Source of the DNA: Chlorobaculum thiosulfatiphilum
Lineage (GTDB): Bacteria; Bacteroidota; Chlorobiia; Chlorobiales; Chlorobiaceae
NCBI RefSeq assembly: GCF_006265165.1
Contig: NZ_VDCH01000003.1
Location: forward strand, 98,616 to 162,615
DNA: 64,000 bases
Direction: 5' to 3'
Position 1 is the first letter of the stretch. Every line of letters begins with the position of its first letter. The notes below the pieces were generated by a model. The model saw only the letters and a list, made by a program, of their open reading frames with translations, was not told the DNA's origin and did no database searches. Positions 62,786 to 64,000 of this stretch are shown piece by piece. Position numbers and translations under genes: made by a program.

Positions 62786-63715
62786 ATGCACCATGCAAGT
62801 GAAGCTCCGGGAGCGCCGTTGAGGGGCATCATACCGCCGCTCGTCACCCCTCTCGCCGACCGCTCGACGCTCGATCTGCCGGGACTGGAGCGGCTGACGG
62901 AGCATGTGATCGGCGGCGGCGTGCACGGAATTTTCATCCTCGGCACGACCGGCGAGGCTCCGGGCCTCGGAGCGGCGCTCAAGCACGAGCTTGTGCGGCG
63001 GATTTGCAGCAGCGTCGCCAGGCGGGTGCCGGTGCTGGTGGGCATCAGCGAAACGGCGATCACCGAGTCGCTCGCCATCGCCGAAAAGGCGCACCGGTGC
63101 GGCGCCGACGCGCTCGTGCTCGCTCCGCCCTATTACTTTCCCGCCACGCAGTCCGAGCTGCTCGACTATCTGGAGCGCCTCGCGCCGCAGCTTCCGCTTC
63201 CGCTGTTCCTCTACAACCTGCCTTACCGGCCTCCTGTTTTTGCGCCGGAGACGGTCAGGCAGGCCATGACGATTCCGGGCATCGCGGGGCTGAAGGACAG
63301 TTCCGGCGACATGTGCTATTTCCAGAAACTCCGGGCGCTGTTCGCGGAGCTGCCCCATGCCAGCCTGTTCATCGGCCCCGAACAACTGCTCGCCGAGTCC
63401 GTGCTGACGGGCGCGCACGGCGGCGTCTGCGCGGGGGCGAATCTGTTTCCGAAGCTCTACGTCGCGCTCTGCCAGGCCGCCGCCTCGGGCGACCTGCCAC
63501 GCACCGTCGAACTTCATGGCAAGGTGATGGAGGTGTGCCGCCTCATCTATGAAGCTGGTCAAGGAGCCTCCAGCGTCATCAAGGGCCTGAAATGCGCCCT
63601 CGCCAGCCTCGGCCTGTGCAGCGACATCATGGCCGAACCGTTCCAGCGCTTCGCCGAACCCGAACGCAGCCGCATAGCCGAAGCCGCGCAAAGTTTGAAA
63701 GCGTCGCTGGAGTGA
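62786..63715 (+). CDS. DHDPS/N-acetylneuraminate lyase-family aldolase
   Basis: A 309-residue TIM-barrel protein. GTTGEAPGL (residues about 53-61), PLFLYNLPYRPP (Tyr near 145) and the Schiff-base Lys in GIAGLKDSSGD (near 171) are the family motifs. The family splits or joins pyruvate-type aldols. Whether it makes dihydrodipicolinate (DapA) is not clear: no lysine-pathway gene is adjacent, so a second, catabolic member is likely. Stands alone. Confidence 0.82.
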   Translation: MHHASEAPGAPLRGIIPPLVTPLADRSTLDLPGLERLTEHVIGGGVHGIFILGTTGEAPGLGAALKHELVRRICSSVARRVPVLVGISETAITESLAIAEKAHRCGADALVLAPPYYFPATQSELLDYLERLAPQLPLPLFLYNLPYRPPVFAPETVRQAMTIPGIAGLKDSSGDMCYFQKLRALFAELPHASLFIGPEQLLAESVLTGAHGGVCAGANLFPKLYVALCQAAASGDLPRTVELHGKVMEVCRLIYEAGQGASSVIKGLKCALASLGLCSDIMAEPFQRFAEPERSRIAEAAQSLKASLE

Positions 63716-64000
63716 TGAATTTGCCCGTTACCTCGACGTTTCCGAACAGTCATCGTATTCAGCTTGATCATGCTCGCGCCGGTGGTAAAGTTTTGAATGA
63801 AAAGAGGTTACGAATGATTCTGCCTCACGGCGATGTATGATTCGTAAAGCGTGAGGGGAGATTTAGGAGCGGCTTTTTAAGCGTCTGGACTTGATAAATG
63901 CAGTGATTATTCGTACTTATAAAGGGCATCTCTAAAAAGAGCGATTTGAAATATTCTTCTGACCAGCGACATCGAAACAAGGCGATATTGCCCTGCAAAC
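63716..64000. other. Window end, no gene found
   Basis: 285 bp with no convincing gene. A CTCTAAAAAGAGC element near 63930 resembles the end of the MITE-like element at 30331. Confidence 0.4.

Noticed and set aside
1..64000. tRNA, rRNA or tmRNA genes
   Set aside because: None recognised by eye. A covariance search would be needed to exclude a missed tRNA.

Overview
The window is chromosomal DNA from a green sulfur bacterium (Chlorobiaceae), most probably a Chlorobaculum close to C. tepidum. Four things support this. There is a divergent bchQ/bchV pair (bacteriochlorophyll c side-chain methyltransferase and 3-vinyl hydratase). There is a (bacterio)chlorophyll synthase next to a second B12-type radical SAM enzyme. 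Two small proteins look like chlorosome envelope proteins (CsmB/F and CsmC/D types). There is a 435-residue RuBisCO-like protein of the Chlorobium type. Species assignment is an inference from gene content and order; no search was run.

Layout. 1-12 kb, mostly minus strand: partial lspA, aroE, a TPR protein, uvrC, a small membrane protein with an MHS-type MFS transporter and a universal stress protein, a porin, a NUDIX hydrolase (+), a DUF1207-like protein and pyrB. 12.1-19.3 kb (+): a complete hydrogenase maturation operon hypA-B-F-C-D-E with a pentapeptide-repeat/TIR gene inserted between hypD and hypE. 19.4-27.2 kb (+): two small stress-type proteins, class I fructose-bisphosphate aldolase, lemA with two TPM-domain genes, gcvT and ftsK. 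27.3-30.3 kb (-): a Nfu-type scaffold, an Mrp carrier with a His/Gly-rich linker, and der. 30.6-34.1 kb (+): rplM-rpsI, rpsB, tsf, pyrH. 34.2-36.8 kb: recX and bchQ (-) diverging from bchV (+). 37.2-42.5 kb (+): class II aldolase/dehydrogenase fusion, LsrF-like thiolase, RuBisCO-like protein and a short-chain dehydrogenase. 43-51.4 kb, mostly minus strand: lptE (+), three YqjD/YqjE-like envelope proteins, a dehydrogenase, a two-component pair, the chlorophyll synthase and its radical SAM neighbour. 52-64 kb is more accessory: chlorosome-type proteins, a PEP-CTERM protein, a radical SAM/SPASM enzyme with a methyltransferase, a 1-Cys peroxiredoxin, a hicB with a truncated hicA, a lone integron gene cassette carrying a NYN nuclease, the ynbE-ydbL-ydbH lipid-transport operon and a DHDPS-family aldolase.

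How the genes may work together. The four genes at 37.2-42.5 kb combine activities that in other bacteria handle phosphorylated C5 sugars from methylthioadenosine or autoinducer-2. I propose they form one salvage or detoxification route centred on the RuBisCO-like protein. The radical SAM/SPASM plus methyltransferase pair at 55-57 kb is a plausible two-step modification system of unknown product. The NYN cassette at 58.6-59.3 kb shows integron cassette architecture (attC-like site plus a matching 5' boundary) with no integrase in view.

Two families of degenerate short repeats (period 7, consensus like ATGAATT; period 9, core GTCC/GGAC) occupy many intergenic gaps and often sit side by side. 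They are not explained by any annotated feature.
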